A stretch of DNA of 64,000 nt. Source: Candidatus Bathyarchaeota archaeon (GTDB lineage Archaea > Thermoproteota > Bathyarchaeia > Bathyarchaeales > Bathycorpusculaceae). Shown here piece by piece: positions 32,995 to 42,521 of the stretch. Both the position numbers and the translations under genes were made by a program. Numbering within the stretch: the stretch's first letter is position 1; every line of letters begins with the position of its first letter. The stretch spans positions 470,646-534,645 of the forward strand of contig JAOZHS010000003.1 in the NCBI GenBank assembly GCA_026014745.1, in the 5' to 3' direction. The notes under the pieces were generated by a model. The model saw only the letters and a list, made by a program, of their open reading frames with translations. It was not told the DNA's origin and made no database searches.

Positions 32995-33142
32995 AAAACC
33001 GACTTCGCCAAAATACAAGATAAAACTCAATTTTTTTATTCTTTAACCACCCCTTAGCCCCTTCATATACCTTGAGTAGTCACCAAAAAGTGACAGCGAG
33101 TTTTTCAACTCAGTTAAAAAAAAGAAAAAGGGTTGTTGATGT

Positions 33143-35914
33143 TTATGGACGTTTTCGCATCAACAGTACTGCGAGGATAGCACCGACAACTATGATGGTT
33201 ATGATAACGCCGATTATGCCTGGAATGATATAGAGGTCAGCAAGTGATTCGGGTTGTGGTGTGGCTGTAGGAGCGGTTGTTTGCGCGTTGCCTATAGTGA
33301 AGTAGGTTGTTCCGTATGATCCGCCGTAGCCTTTAGAGCCTTCAAAGGTTGCAATGACTTGGTAAGTACCGGGAACCTCAGGAGTGTATGCAATGCCATA
33401 GTTTCCTGCGCTATCGCTGGTTGTGTCGCCTATGTGCTGGTAATTGCCGTTAGGATCGATTGCGTCTAAAGACACTGGAACACCAGTTACGTTGTCAGGT
33501 AAAGCTTGGTCCTCGTAGAGGTATTCCATCCAAGCGGACATGCTTTCGTCAGAGACTGCAGGAGTGCCTTCTAGAGTGAAGTCATAGAGGTTGTTTGTTG
33601 TGCGTCTGCCAGATTGTGTTTGATCAGTGACAGTGCCAGTAATGGTTATGCTTGAGCCTAAGGCGGGAACGGTTTGTGGTGCTGAAACTGTAGTTGCACT
33701 CGTTCCGGGACCGATACAGTAGATTTGGTTGTCAAAGTAGTTAAGACCAACAACTCTGCCATCACCCATCTGCATATACATGCCAGTTAAGTGAGCACCG
33801 TTGTCTGCACTCATGCCAAGAAGCGTCCAGATTTCGCTGCCGTCAGTTGCGCTGATGCATCGAATGTTGGGGCCTCTCCACATAGGTTGACCAACAGAGT
33901 GCTCGCCAGTGAGCAGATAGATTTTGTCGTCGCAGATTGCAAAGATGTTGAGTGGATAGTTGCCGTAGGGGGATTCGCCGCCGATGTTAGTAGCAGTGTA
34001 ATTCCAGACTTGTTTGCCAGTAGCCATGTCATAAGCAATGCAAACACCGCCATAACCAGTGGTCAAAAGAGTGTGGTTGTAGTAGTTGGTTTGTGTGCTG
34101 TAGTAGTTGTTGTCTGGTTCAGGTTCAGTTTCCCAGAGGGCTTGACCTGTTTTCATGTCAAAAGCCCAGTATTTGAGTTGCTTTGTAGAGTGGAAGAGGA
34201 CAACGTTATCTTCTGGATAAACGCCGACCATGCTGTATGAGCCGAACATGCCGCTGGTTTCGTTGTTTGCGGTTGGTAGGTAGGGTGCTGAGTAGGTTGT
34301 AGTCCAGAGTTGTTTGCCTTCGCTGCCTTGTTCAAGGCTAAGACACCAGAGTTTGGCTTTAACATCGCCTAATTCGTTGTTTTGGCCCATTGTACCAAGG
34401 ATGACAAACTCATCATCAGTACCAGTGCCACCAACACGAACAGTAAGGATAGAGCCAGTCTGGTTAACGATGCTGCTGAGTGCAATTGGTGTAGGTATAG
34501 ATACGTTGAATGTGTAGCCTGTGTTGCCGTTTAAGACACGACCGTTCTGGTAAACTGTGCCGCCTGTACCAGATCCTCCGCCTTCAGGACGCCACTGCCA
34601 ATACAGTGTGCCACTAGTTTCATTGCCAGCAGTCAAACCATCGACAGCAGTGTTATTCCAACAGGTCAAGTAGTAGTTGGGGTTTGCAGTTGTACCATAG
34701 TTAACAAGGTTATACCAGAGCATTTCACCAGTTGTACCAACCACGTTAGTGCCACTTTGAGATGCATTAGCAATGTAAGCAACAGTTCGTAATGGTAGTG
34801 CATATCCATCTTGCATAGCCAAAACAGTACCGTTACCAGAACCCATAGCAGTACCAAGATTAGTCCACAACATAGAGAATCCGCCATGCTGGTTAGGAGA
34901 CTCATAATCATAGATCTGACCATAAGAAGGCATCTTAGTATTGTTATAGTAACCGAGCAATTCACCAGAGTATAAGTCAACTACGTTAATGCCAGTAGCT
35001 AATGATTGTTGTGTGTATGCATCTGCACGATCAGCATAATAGATTCTGCCGTTTAGGATGATAGCGTTGAATTCTAAGCCTTGATAGTGACCAGTCTGAT
35101 AGCCAGTTTCACCGAAACGCTCATCCATAATACCGCCAACATAATACTGACGAGTCCAAAGAATGTGACTAGTCTCAGTGCCAGTACCATAAACATACCG
35201 AGTAGTAGTACCGCCAGATTGACCAACAGGTTGTAGCCATGCACCAGTGCTGTAGGTTGCTTGTAGCCAGTTACCGCCTAATTGACTCCAAAGACGACTT
35301 GCGTCGTTAATTGGACGAGTCCAGTAAGCGGTTGGAAGAGGAGACTCATTCCAAAGGGGTAAAGCTTCCGTTTGAACGGTAAAGGTTACAATAGAGCTTT
35401 CATCAGCAGTGTAGTATTGGTTGTAGATGTTGGGGTAACCGTATTGTTTTGGTGTTGAAGCGCCACTAACTAGGGTGGTGTTCTTCCATTGTGCAGGGAA
35501 AAGAGCCTGAACAGTGTAAGTACCAACCTGATCGGGTGCAAACATTACGTAACCGCCACCAATAGAGTCCTGTTGATTATTAGGAACATCATAGATGGTA
35601 GAGGTTCCATCAGGAGCAGTCACATTAAATTTAACACCGCTCCAAGTAGCACGGTTAAAAGCACCAGAAATTACACCTTCGGTTTCTCCAGTATCAGGGG
35701 GCATATCAGCAGTCCAATAGACAAGCAACTGATCTTGACCAACACCAATGAGACTACTAGAGACACTGCAAAAGAGGTAAGTCGTGTGTGAGACAGTATT
35801 TGTCGAAATAGCGCCAGTAACCAGAGGTGAAAAAGCCATTACCGCGGAAGCAGAGAGAAGCAAAAGCAAAGTAAGGGCAGCAAATGTTTGGTTTTTTGAT
35901 AAAATTTTTTCCAT
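33143..35914 (-). CDS. Large PQQ-type beta-propeller surface protein with C-terminal anchor
   Basis: 923 residues. Signal peptide 1-35; N-terminal Ig-like domain (VGQDQLLVYWTADMPPDTGE); a propeller from about 200-720 with PQQ-like repeat signatures (GRIYYADRADAYTQ, VVDLYSGELLGYY, MKTGQALWETEPEP, MATGKQVWNYTAT, ATDGSEIWTLLG, and DDKIYLLTGEHS); an Ig-like domain with EVPGTYQVIATFEGS; a TM helix at about 895-918. Bound PQQ cofactor is not implied. It may be a major surface protein, as its promoter is strong. Start of a similar protein is at 63838. Confidence 0.85.
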   Translation of the reverse strand: MEKILSKNQTFAALTLLLLLSASAVMAFSPLVTGAISTNTVSHTTYLFCSVSSSLIGVGQDQLLVYWTADMPPDTGETEGVISGAFNRATWSGVKFNVTAPDGTSTIYDVPNNQQDSIGGGYVMFAPDQVGTYTVQALFPAQWKNTTLVSGASTPKQYGYPNIYNQYYTADESSIVTFTVQTEALPLWNESPLPTAYWTRPINDASRLWSQLGGNWLQATYSTGAWLQPVGQSGGTTTRYVYGTGTETSHILWTRQYYVGGIMDERFGETGYQTGHYQGLEFNAIILNGRIYYADRADAYTQQSLATGINVVDLYSGELLGYYNNTKMPSYGQIYDYESPNQHGGFSMLWTNLGTAMGSGNGTVLAMQDGYALPLRTVAYIANASQSGTNVVGTTGEMLWYNLVNYGTTANPNYYLTCWNNTAVDGLTAGNETSGTLYWQWRPEGGGSGTGGTVYQNGRVLNGNTGYTFNVSIPTPIALSSIVNQTGSILTVRVGGTGTDDEFVILGTMGQNNELGDVKAKLWCLSLEQGSEGKQLWTTTYSAPYLPTANNETSGMFGSYSMVGVYPEDNVVLFHSTKQLKYWAFDMKTGQALWETEPEPDNNYYSTQTNYYNHTLLTTGYGGVCIAYDMATGKQVWNYTATNIGGESPYGNYPLNIFAICDDKIYLLTGEHSVGQPMWRGPNIRCISATDGSEIWTLLGMSADNGAHLTGMYMQMGDGRVVGLNYFDNQIYCIGPGTSATTVSAPQTVPALGSSITITGTVTDQTQSGRRTTNNLYDFTLEGTPAVSDESMSAWMEYLYEDQALPDNVTGVPVSLDAIDPNGNYQHIGDTTSDSAGNYGIAYTPEVPGTYQVIATFEGSKGYGGSYGTTYFTIGNAQTTAPTATPQPESLADLYIIPGIIGVIITIIVVGAILAVLLMRKRP

Positions 35915-36025
35915 TTTATGTACTCCTTTTTGTAGGAGGTACTTTAAGGGTTAGCGCTAAATAGGTTCACGCACGTATCGTGAGTTAAAAAAATGTTAAA
36001 AAAATAAAAATTTAATATAAAAACC
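35915..36025 (-). promoter_or_regulatory. Strong promoter and structured leader of the propeller gene
   Basis: On the minus strand, TTTTATATTAAA (about 36008-36022) is a strong TATA box. The expected transcript begins near 35989. The roughly 75-base leader begins near a hairpin TCACG-N7-CGTGA (35967-35983), and AAGGAGT (35922-35928) is a Shine-Dalgarno 7 bases before ATG. The region beyond is very A/T rich. Confidence 0.6.
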
Positions 36026-36378
36026 AATCCGAAATCAGAATAAAAAAATACAAAACGTCAAAACAACATCAAGAAGCGTTAAAAACCCGTAAAATTTTTG
36101 CTTTATATATTTTTTATAAGGGAGAAGGCATTTTCTGAGTTCACCTCTCGGGGGCACCAGTGAGGTGGTTGTTTAAGCTGTTTTTGTTGTGCTTTTCGTT
36201 TGGCAAGATGATTCATAGCCGCAGACTGGCACAGACTGCAGTCGATAAATGACAAAACCTACCGAATGTGCCATGCAAGAGCCCGACTTCATCGCGCTGT
36301 TCAATGCTAAAGCTAATACGCATAAGTCAAAAAGAAAAGGTTAGAGGGGCAAAAACCCCAAGGGACAGTTTGGAACGG
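36026..36378. other. Intergenic region with one hairpin, no gene seen
   Basis: AT-rich upstream part of the propeller promoter, then mixed sequence. CACCTC (36142-36147) and GAGGTG (36162-36167) make a small stem. No ORF, tRNA or other RNA could be supported. The last about 60 bases hold the 3' flank of sufB, with GGGG-CAAAAA-CCCC as a possible terminator near 36345. Confidence 0.5.
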
Positions 36379-37503
36379 CTATTCGGCTTCGGCGGAAGAG
36401 TCCACGATGGATTTGATTTCTTTATTTAGCGCGTCGGGTAAACCAAGGATGCTAACGTCCATGAAACCACGGATAATCAAAGACACGGCTTGTTCGCGGC
36501 TGAGCCTGCGGGTCATGAGGTAGGTGATTTCTTTTTCGCTGATTTTGCCTACCGCAGCTTCGTGTGTGATTTCGACTCCTTTCTTAGTTGCGATTAGCTC
36601 GGGTATGGATTGCATATATGAAATGTCGTCCATGATGAGTCCTTTGCATTCGAGGTGACCTTTGCAGTCGGGGGTGGTGCCTTCGATTAAACCGCGAATA
36701 ATCATGTTGGAGCCTTCGCGGGTGATGGCGCGGCTAACCATCTCGGCTTTGCTGCCCCTTCCAGTAAGTACCGCTTTGGAGCCTAAGTCGAGTTTGCTGT
36801 TTTTTTGACCGTAAACAATGCTGTTAAAAATCGCTCTTGAATCTGTGCCAGTGCAGAAGGCTGCGGGGTACATTTGGATGTCACGGACAGGACGCATACA
36901 GACATAGTTGCTCACAAAGGTTGCGTTATCTTCGATTTGGGTGGCGCTTCGGGGACGCACCATAGTGTCTTCGCCCCATTGGTGAATCATAGTGAAGTTA
37001 AGCGTGGCGTTCTTCTTGACATAGATTTCTGAAGCGCCAAGATGTGATGAGTCTTTAACGCTGGAGTGCTGGATGCAGCTGGTGATTATGTGGGCTTTAG
37101 AGTTCTCTTCGGCGATGATGATGTTGTGCACACGCTGCTCAAGGTTGCGCTGAGAGATGAGCATACAAGACTGCAGGGGGAACGTGATTTCAGCTCCCGC
37201 CAAAATCCGCATAAAGTAACCGCCACTAAAGTCCTCAGCGACTTTTTTGGTATACTCGTCTTTGTCTTTGCTGACCAGTTTCCAGAAATAATCTTTTAAC
37301 CAATCATACTTTTTGAGGGCAACTTTGATATCGAGTAATTCGATTTTACCCTCATATGCTTCGTTGATTTTCGCCGCAATGGTCTCATGGTCTAAGTGTA
37401 GGTACGTACCCGAGCGGTTTTTCTCTTGGGTTTCAAGCCCAGCTTTTTGGGCTTCTTCAAGAATTTGGTGGGGTATACGGGTTAAGTCACTTTCGGTACT
37501 CAT
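36379..37503 (-). CDS. sufB: SufB/SufD-family Fe-S cluster scaffold
   Basis: About 374 residues from ATG 37503, which overlaps the sufC stop as ATGA; a start three codons earlier is less likely. A SufBD beta-helix core with HQWGEDTMVRPRSATQIEDNA, SIVYGQKNSKLDLGSKAVL, and the C-terminal THEAAVGKISEKEITYLMTRRLSREQA typical of SufB/D. With only SufC beside it, this is the minimal two-gene form of the SUF system found in many anaerobic archaea and bacteria. It builds Fe-S clusters, which the Fwd complex and other enzymes here need. Confidence 0.93.
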   Translation of the reverse strand: MSTESDLTRIPHQILEEAQKAGLETQEKNRSGTYLHLDHETIAAKINEAYEGKIELLDIKVALKKYDWLKDYFWKLVSKDKDEYTKKVAEDFSGGYFMRILAGAEITFPLQSCMLISQRNLEQRVHNIIIAEENSKAHIITSCIQHSSVKDSSHLGASEIYVKKNATLNFTMIHQWGEDTMVRPRSATQIEDNATFVSNYVCMRPVRDIQMYPAAFCTGTDSRAIFNSIVYGQKNSKLDLGSKAVLTGRGSKAEMVSRAITREGSNMIIRGLIEGTTPDCKGHLECKGLIMDDISYMQSIPELIATKKGVEITHEAAVGKISEKEITYLMTRRLSREQAVSLIIRGFMDVSILGLPDALNKEIKSIVDSSAEAE

Positions 37504-38255
37504 GCATTCCATCCCTCATTGGTTCTTACTCTGCAAGCCACACATTCCTCGTAGCCTAAACGTTTTATATCCTCATAGATACGCAGGGGATCACGGTAAC
37601 AGTGGAATTGACCCCTAAGAAGTATACAGCCATAAGAGGCTTTAATGTACTCTAATATGTCACCTTTATGGGTGATAATTAAAGCAGAGGCGCCAGATGA
37701 TTCAACGTATTTCTGAATTTCAATAGCAATCATCCGTAGACTCTCCACATCCACACCCGAATCAGGCTCATCAAGAAGCAAAAGTCTAGGTTTAAGGAAA
37801 ATCAATTGGAGAATTTCAGAGCGTTTACGTTCCCCGCCACTGAAACCCATATTCACATCACGATTAAGGAAGTTCGTTAACCGGAAAGCCTCAATCTGAG
37901 CCATCTCCTCAGCAGAAAACTCATCCGAGGAAGCTTTGCCCAAACAGAGTTTTAAGAGGTCACCCAGTTTCACGCCGGTAATTTCGGGCGGATTTTGGAA
38001 GCTCACAATCATGCCCAGTTTTGCTCGCTCATCAACACCCATTTTTGTTATGTCGACACCTTGGAAGATGATTTTTCCCGAGGATACTTCATACCCGGGT
38101 AGTCCCATAAGGGTGCTGATTAGGGTGGTTTTGCCGGAGCCGTTGGGTCCAAAAAGGATGTGGCTGGCGCCCTCTTTAAGGTTAAAGCTCAAATCTTTCA
38201 AAATGAGTTTGCCTTCAACCTTTACTGATAAATCGATTACTTCAAGCATTGACAT
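37500..38255 (-). CDS. sufC: SufC ATPase of the Fe-S assembly system
   Basis: 251 residues. Walker A GPNGSGKTTLIST (about 36-48), signature FSGGERKRSEILQ (about 143), Walker B RLLLLDEPDSGVDVE (about 162-176) and the H-loop LIITHKGDIL. It is the cytoplasmic ABC-type ATPase partner of SufB. First gene of the sufCB operon, with a 4-base overlap. Confidence 0.95.
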   Translation of the reverse strand: MSMLEVIDLSVKVEGKLILKDLSFNLKEGASHILFGPNGSGKTTLISTLMGLPGYEVSSGKIIFQGVDITKMGVDERAKLGMIVSFQNPPEITGVKLGDLLKLCLGKASSDEFSAEEMAQIEAFRLTNFLNRDVNMGFSGGERKRSEILQLIFLKPRLLLLDEPDSGVDVESLRMIAIEIQKYVESSGASALIITHKGDILEYIKASYGCILLRGQFHCYRDPLRIYEDIKRLGYEECVACRVRTNEGWNA

Positions 38256-38356
38256 TTGTGGTCTCTTAGAACTTGTTTATTGACTCACATAAGCTTTTTT
38301 GAAAATGTCAAAAGTAGGAAGCTAAGGAGCCCTCAGCAGATTTTGAGTACAACCAC

Positions 38357-38920
38357 CTATTTTTTAAGACGCTTATCAACCAAACGGACAGGAGGCATCT
38401 TTTCCAAAATAGCCGGTTTAATGCAGACAGGAGACACAGTGTAGCTAAGAGAAGTCTTATGCGAAGACCCAAGCATCAACCACAACCTGCTCAAATCCTC
38501 CAACCCCAACGCATCCAAAGTTATTCTAAGGTCCCCTCCATCCGCCCCCAAATCACCCTGCAAATCTGCACCCCGAAACACAGGCTTCCCAGAAAACAAC
38601 TGCAGCACCTTGCCCAAAACAAGCTGGTCATCCTCGCTTTTTTGTGTAAGGGGCGTAATTAGGTATTGGAGATTTAGGTAAAGAAGGGTCCGAGGGGACT
38701 GGGGGGTTTGCGGTTGGTTCCGCAGGCTAAGATTTTCAGTGACACGGTAGAGGTACACGGAGAGGTGGGGGTCTTTAGATTGGATGTCTCGTGGCGGGAA
38801 TGCACTGATTTGTTTGGAGCTTCGGAATAGGAGCTTTAGAACGGGGTCGGCATGTATGCTTTGCCATAATGCTTCGATTAAGGTTGCAGTGGCGCTTTGT
38901 ATGTTAGTGTGGCTGCTCAC
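38357..38920 (-). CDS. DUF4255 protein, tail-terminator type of contractile injection systems
   Basis: 187 residues. DPHLSVYLYRVTENLSLRN, LYLNLQYLITPLT, LVLGKVLQLFSG and TSLSYTVSPVCIKPAI are the DUF4255 (Pvc16/Afp16-type) blocks. In phage-tail-like injection systems this protein caps the tube. It lies 16 bases after the tube gene with the same orientation. No sheath, baseplate, spike or AAA ATPase genes are nearby, so the pair is an orphan module. Confidence 0.85.
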   Translation of the reverse strand: MSSHTNIQSATATLIEALWQSIHADPVLKLLFRSSKQISAFPPRDIQSKDPHLSVYLYRVTENLSLRNQPQTPQSPRTLLYLNLQYLITPLTQKSEDDQLVLGKVLQLFSGKPVFRGADLQGDLGADGGDLRITLDALGLEDLSRLWLMLGSSHKTSLSYTVSPVCIKPAILEKMPPVRLVDKRLKK

Positions 38921-38936
38921 GAGGTTCCCTGCTAAG

Positions 38937-39398
38937 TTACTTTACTCGCCGCATTGATTCGAAAACTATCTCCAGAGTTTCGATGGCAATTTCGTTTCCT
39001 TTAGCGTTTAGGTCGGGACCTTTGTATTTGCAGGGCCATGCATTGGTGAACTCCCATCGGGCGACTTCGATGAATTCTTCGTCTAGCAAGACCACTACCA
39101 TGTTTCGACGTGCAGAAGCCAGCTTTGTTTGCTCTACCAATTTGCGCCAATTATAGAGCTCCATAGACGCTGTTAGACCCCACTTCAAAATCAGATTGCT
39201 GTTCTTGATTAAACCGGATTGTTTTCGGACGGCAGCTAAGGAATCCGTGCCCTCGCGGAATTCAATTACTTCACTTTCGGATTCAGGGAAAATTACTTCG
39301 GAAAAACCTGCCTGTGCTATGCCGTCGATTTCTACTCTGAAACGGCAGTTGCTAAAGGGGTCTTTTCGTTGATTGCTGATTTCTTTTTTTGTAGACAT
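38937..39398 (-). CDS. Phage tail tube protein (T4 gp19/Pvc1-like)
   Basis: 153 residues. FSNCRFRVEIDGIAQAGFSE, EVIEFREGTD, LILKWGLTASMELYNWRK and EVARWEFTNAWPCKYKGPDLN then GNEIAIETLEIVFE are the family signature throughout its length. It would polymerise as hexamer rings into the inner tube of a contractile injection device. Followed directly by the tail-terminator gene. A TATA-like TTTAATATG is about 65 bases upstream. Not near any prophage genes. Confidence 0.92.
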   Translation of the reverse strand: MSTKKEISNQRKDPFSNCRFRVEIDGIAQAGFSEVIFPESESEVIEFREGTDSLAAVRKQSGLIKNSNLILKWGLTASMELYNWRKLVEQTKLASARRNMVVVLLDEEFIEVARWEFTNAWPCKYKGPDLNAKGNEIAIETLEIVFESMRRVK

Positions 39399-39500
39399 AC
39401 AAATCTTTTCCTGAAATAAGCTAACAAGTAGACGATAGGATATCTGCTGTTGAGCATATTAAATTTTTTTGAAAACAAAAGAAAAAGAGAGTTTGGGAAA

Positions 39501-40322
39501 TCAATTTTGGGGCTGCTTTTTGCGCCTGTAAACCAAACCACCCACAACCAAAACAAGAACTATACCAACGATTATGGCTGCCACGTAGGTTAGGGTATCT
39601 TGGGGTATTGTTGGTTGATTGTTTACAACTGCAGATGGTTCGGGGGCTTGTTGGTTGGGGTTTGTATCACTGGTAGGGGAAGGGGTCGGAAGGGGGGGAG
39701 TGGCGGTAGGTTGTGCGGTTTGCGTGGGGGCAGGGTTGGTTGGTTTTGGCGTCACGGAAGTTGTGGAAGGGGGACTGTCGAAACTGCTCGTACCGGGAAT
39801 GTTGCTTAATGGTTGGTTGGGTTCGGGGTTAGACACTGTGATGGTGCTCATTGTCATGGTTGTTATCATGGCTACCCAAGCGGCTCCGTTATATCCCGGG
39901 AGCACCAGTCGGAGGGATTCTGTTAGGGCTTCTTGGTCAAGTTTGAGGGCTATGATGACTTGGGGCTGCATTGCTAAACTGACGGGTATGTTAACGACGT
40001 ATCCGTCGCTGGCGACAAACCCTAACGAGACCACATCGGATGAGGCGTTGGTCAGGCTAAGGAGGTAGCTCAGTTGAACGCCGCTCCAGTCTCCGGAGGC
40101 TAATACGCGACCGTAGCATAGCAGGTCGGAGTGTACGGTTGTTTGGGGCATATCCGTTAGTTGTCCGATAGTGTAGGTGTAGGTTGTGCCTTCGAGGTTA
40201 GTGATGTGTATGGTACTTGAGGATTGGGCTTGTGCGGGGGGTGTTGGGGTTATTGATATGATTAGGGCTATGATTGTTGTGATTAAGGCGGTTTGAATGA
40301 GGCGTTTTTTTGTTTTGGTCAT
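39501..40322 (-). CDS. Secreted molybdopterin-fold protein with stalk and C-terminal anchor
   Basis: 273 residues. Signal peptide (about 10-32), a molybdopterin-binding-like domain (about 36-165; YTYTIGQLTDMPQ, GRVLASGDWSGVQLSYLL, VASDGYVVNIPVS), a long Pro/Thr/Ser stalk (about 175-240) and a TM helix (about 244-265) with YRRKKQPQN. One Cys (LLCYGRV) falls close to the place of the molybdenum-ligating Cys of sulfite oxidase, unlike in the other three copies. Fourth member of the family in the window. Confidence 0.75.
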   Translation of the reverse strand: MTKTKKRLIQTALITTIIALIISITPTPPAQAQSSSTIHITNLEGTTYTYTIGQLTDMPQTTVHSDLLCYGRVLASGDWSGVQLSYLLSLTNASSDVVSLGFVASDGYVVNIPVSLAMQPQVIIALKLDQEALTESLRLVLPGYNGAAWVAMITTMTMSTITVSNPEPNQPLSNIPGTSSFDSPPSTTSVTPKPTNPAPTQTAQPTATPPLPTPSPTSDTNPNQQAPEPSAVVNNQPTIPQDTLTYVAAIIVGIVLVLVVGGLVYRRKKQPQN

Positions 40323-40339
40323 TCATTCAACCAAAAATA

Positions 40340-40362
40340 TATGACACGCGTCATACTTTTAA
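40340..40362 (-). promoter_or_regulatory. Inverted-repeat operator next to TATA box
   Basis: TATGAC-ACGC-GTCATA (40340-40355) is a perfect inverted repeat with a 4-base centre. On the minus strand, TTTAAAAG (about 40355-40362) would be the TATA box and the repeat would sit between it and the gene start at 40322. Position fits a repressor site for the molybdopterin-fold gene. Confidence 0.5.
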
Positions 40363-40416
40363 ATGTGCCCCAACAAAAAACAAAAAACCAACATAAAAAC
40401 ATCCAACAACACAACG

Positions 40417-41343
40417 CTAAATCAAATAATCCTCAAGATACCGCACAACCAACCCATACGCCTCCGCACCATCAGGCCCAACCCTAACATCATGCTCAAA
40501 CCTAATCAAAGCCACCCCCTCATACTCCCCAACCGCCTCATTATTAATAATCCTAAAAACACACCTAACCACCACCCCATCCTGAACCTGAAAAGTCAAC
40601 AAAGGAAACCTAACACCAGGCAAATACAAATCATACTTACCCCCAACCCGCGCCTCAATCATAAAATCCTTAGTTACCTCCAACTGCAAAAGACTTTGCA
40701 ACAAAGACTCACTATACGGCGGCAAACCAGATTCTGCCTCAACTGCCTCTTCAGAGGTGACGGCAGCGATTTTTTGTTGGAGGGATTCTTTGTCCCAGAG
40801 TTCAAGCTCACCTTTTTGGGCTTCTTCAGTTGCTTGGGAAGTAAAGTAGCCTGTGGTTATCACCATTGCTGTTTGGCAAGCATGATTGCGCATAGCCTCC
40901 TTAGCCATAAAAACCGCCACTTCAGATACGCGGTAGTTTTGTGGGCAACGCAGAGCCTGAACTGCGATGCGTTTATCATTTTTCGTAACCACCAAATTGA
41001 TTCCTATAGCCGTTTGTTCCTGTTCAGGCTGGATTTCGTAGCCTAACTCCGTAAGTTGCCATTTTATAAAACGCGCAAACTCCCGTGCTGAGAGAGAGCC
41101 CACGGCGTAAATTGTAGCTACAGGTGCATCGTCGGGTTTAGCAACCCGTTCAAAGAGGCTTCGTGGATTCCCCGCTTCCGACTCGGGGAGGTTGGGGGGG
41201 TATTTTTTTTCTATCCGAGCCGCCAGCGCCTCTGCTTTGTAACGTGGAAGTCCCAGTTGGTCCTCAACAGCATCGGCTACTTCGAGGCGCGACGGTTGTT
41301 TTAGAATCTCTTTAAGCAGACCATCAAACTTTAGGCGCTGCAC
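40417..41343 (-). CDS. Mrr-like nuclease-fold protein with altered catalytic residues
   Basis: 308 residues, GTG start overlapping the upstream stop (TAGTG). Residues about 80-200 follow the Mrr/PD-(D/E)xK pattern: LSAREFARFIKWQLTELGYE, AIGINLVVTKNDKRIAVQALR, and MVITTGYFTSQATEEAQKGE with LELWDKESL. The usual metal-binding Asp (GxD) is Asn (GINLVV) and the (Q/E)xK motif reads QAL, so cleavage activity is doubtful. Flanking N- and C-terminal domains are not recognised. Last gene of the helicase operon. Confidence 0.7.
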   Translation of the reverse strand: MQRLKFDGLLKEILKQPSRLEVADAVEDQLGLPRYKAEALAARIEKKYPPNLPESEAGNPRSLFERVAKPDDAPVATIYAVGSLSAREFARFIKWQLTELGYEIQPEQEQTAIGINLVVTKNDKRIAVQALRCPQNYRVSEVAVFMAKEAMRNHACQTAMVITTGYFTSQATEEAQKGELELWDKESLQQKIAAVTSEEAVEAESGLPPYSESLLQSLLQLEVTKDFMIEARVGGKYDLYLPGVRFPLLTFQVQDGVVVRCVFRIINNEAVGEYEGVALIRFEHDVRVGPDGAEAYGLVVRYLEDYLI

Positions 41344-42521
41344 TATGCGTCCCCCGTTTTGTTAAAGCAGTCCGCACACAAAATTTTCCCCGACGATTTA
41401 GAGAGCTTGCCCTCGTCAACTCCGATGGTTGCTTGGCAGTTGCTGCATTTGGTTGTGTGTGCGGGGCAGAGTTGACGTTTGAATTCTTGGGTGTAAGTCA
41501 AATTTGATTTGGAAAAGATTTTGCCGCATATGTCACAGAGCCCATAATGTTGGATACATACGCTTGAATTGTCATGGCTGCACTTGAACTCCAAAAGGCG
41601 GCTGTGGCGTTTTCCACAGACAGAACAGACAAACCCGCCGTTGGATTCAACGTATTCGTTTAGTGTGTCATCGAGGGTTAGGGCTGCTTTTTTGGAGTAG
41701 ATTTTTGCTGTATCTACGGATTGGCGGATGCAGTTGCCGCAGACGTAGAGTTCGTCTTGGGTGGCGTATCCCTCATGGAAGGGTTTACGGCATATGGGGC
41801 AGGTGACTTCGGGTTGTGTAATGCCTAAAACAAACGTGGCGTGAGTGGACGAGTGGTTGTCGAGTTCGAGTTCGAAGCTGACTTTGGAGGTGTTGATTAT
41901 GAGGAGGTTGGCGAACTTCACGGCTATGGTGGTTATGAAGGATTCTTCTTCACGTTTGAGCAGCGCCTGATAGTTAGCTTGCCACTGTGGATAGTCAAAT
42001 TCGTGCTTTCGGGCAATAACTTGCTCACGACGTTCCCTTCTTAGCCGTCTGTCAAAGCTTTTGAGTTTAGCCCGCTGCTCCTTGCGAAGAGGCAAATCAA
42101 AAAGAGCCAACTTTTGCTTAAGCAGTTCGCCGAGTTTTTTGTCTGCAACCTTCTTTAATGTTTCAAACTCTTCGGGCTTGATTTTCAACCGCGAATCACG
42201 GACTTCAATTTCAGGGTTCCTCAAAATTGAGGCTTCCTCAAACTCGCAATCATCAATTAAGTTGCCTTTGGTGTCCACAAGGATTGGGATGGCCTCTTCG
42301 TTTTTTGGTCTTAGGCGATTCTGGAAGGTTATCGAGTAGTAAAATAGGAAGTATTTTGCGGGCTCCTTTTTTGTTGCTGTTGCTGAATGGATTTTGGCGT
42401 TGTTTATCTGGTGATAGCAGGGTTGGGGCTTAATGCAGACACTGACAGGCGCGTCGCCTCCGGTAACGGTGGCACAGTCTTCGCACTCGAAGGCTGAATC
42501 TTTAAAGTATGTTCTTAGCAC
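41343..42521 (-). CDS. C-terminal part of a RapA-like helicase, multi-zinc-ribbon, separated by frameshift
   Basis: 392 residues from the only standard start (GTG 42521), but the coding sequence evidently begins earlier. It holds a helical charged region (about 140-190), then several Cys-pair zinc motifs: CPICRKPF, VCGNC, CSVCGKRH, CDICGK, CSNCQA, LCADC. It is preceded by sequence that in homologues of SNF2/RapA-type helicases is joined to the helicase core. See the helicase entry and finding. Confidence 0.7.
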   Translation of the reverse strand: MLRTYFKDSAFECEDCATVTGGDAPVSVCIKPQPCYHQINNAKIHSATATKKEPAKYFLFYYSITFQNRLRPKNEEAIPILVDTKGNLIDDCEFEEASILRNPEIEVRDSRLKIKPEEFETLKKVADKKLGELLKQKLALFDLPLRKEQRAKLKSFDRRLRRERREQVIARKHEFDYPQWQANYQALLKREEESFITTIAVKFANLLIINTSKVSFELELDNHSSTHATFVLGITQPEVTCPICRKPFHEGYATQDELYVCGNCIRQSVDTAKIYSKKAALTLDDTLNEYVESNGGFVCSVCGKRHSRLLEFKCSHDNSSVCIQHYGLCDICGKIFSKSNLTYTQEFKRQLCPAHTTKCSNCQATIGVDEGKLSKSSGKILCADCFNKTGDA

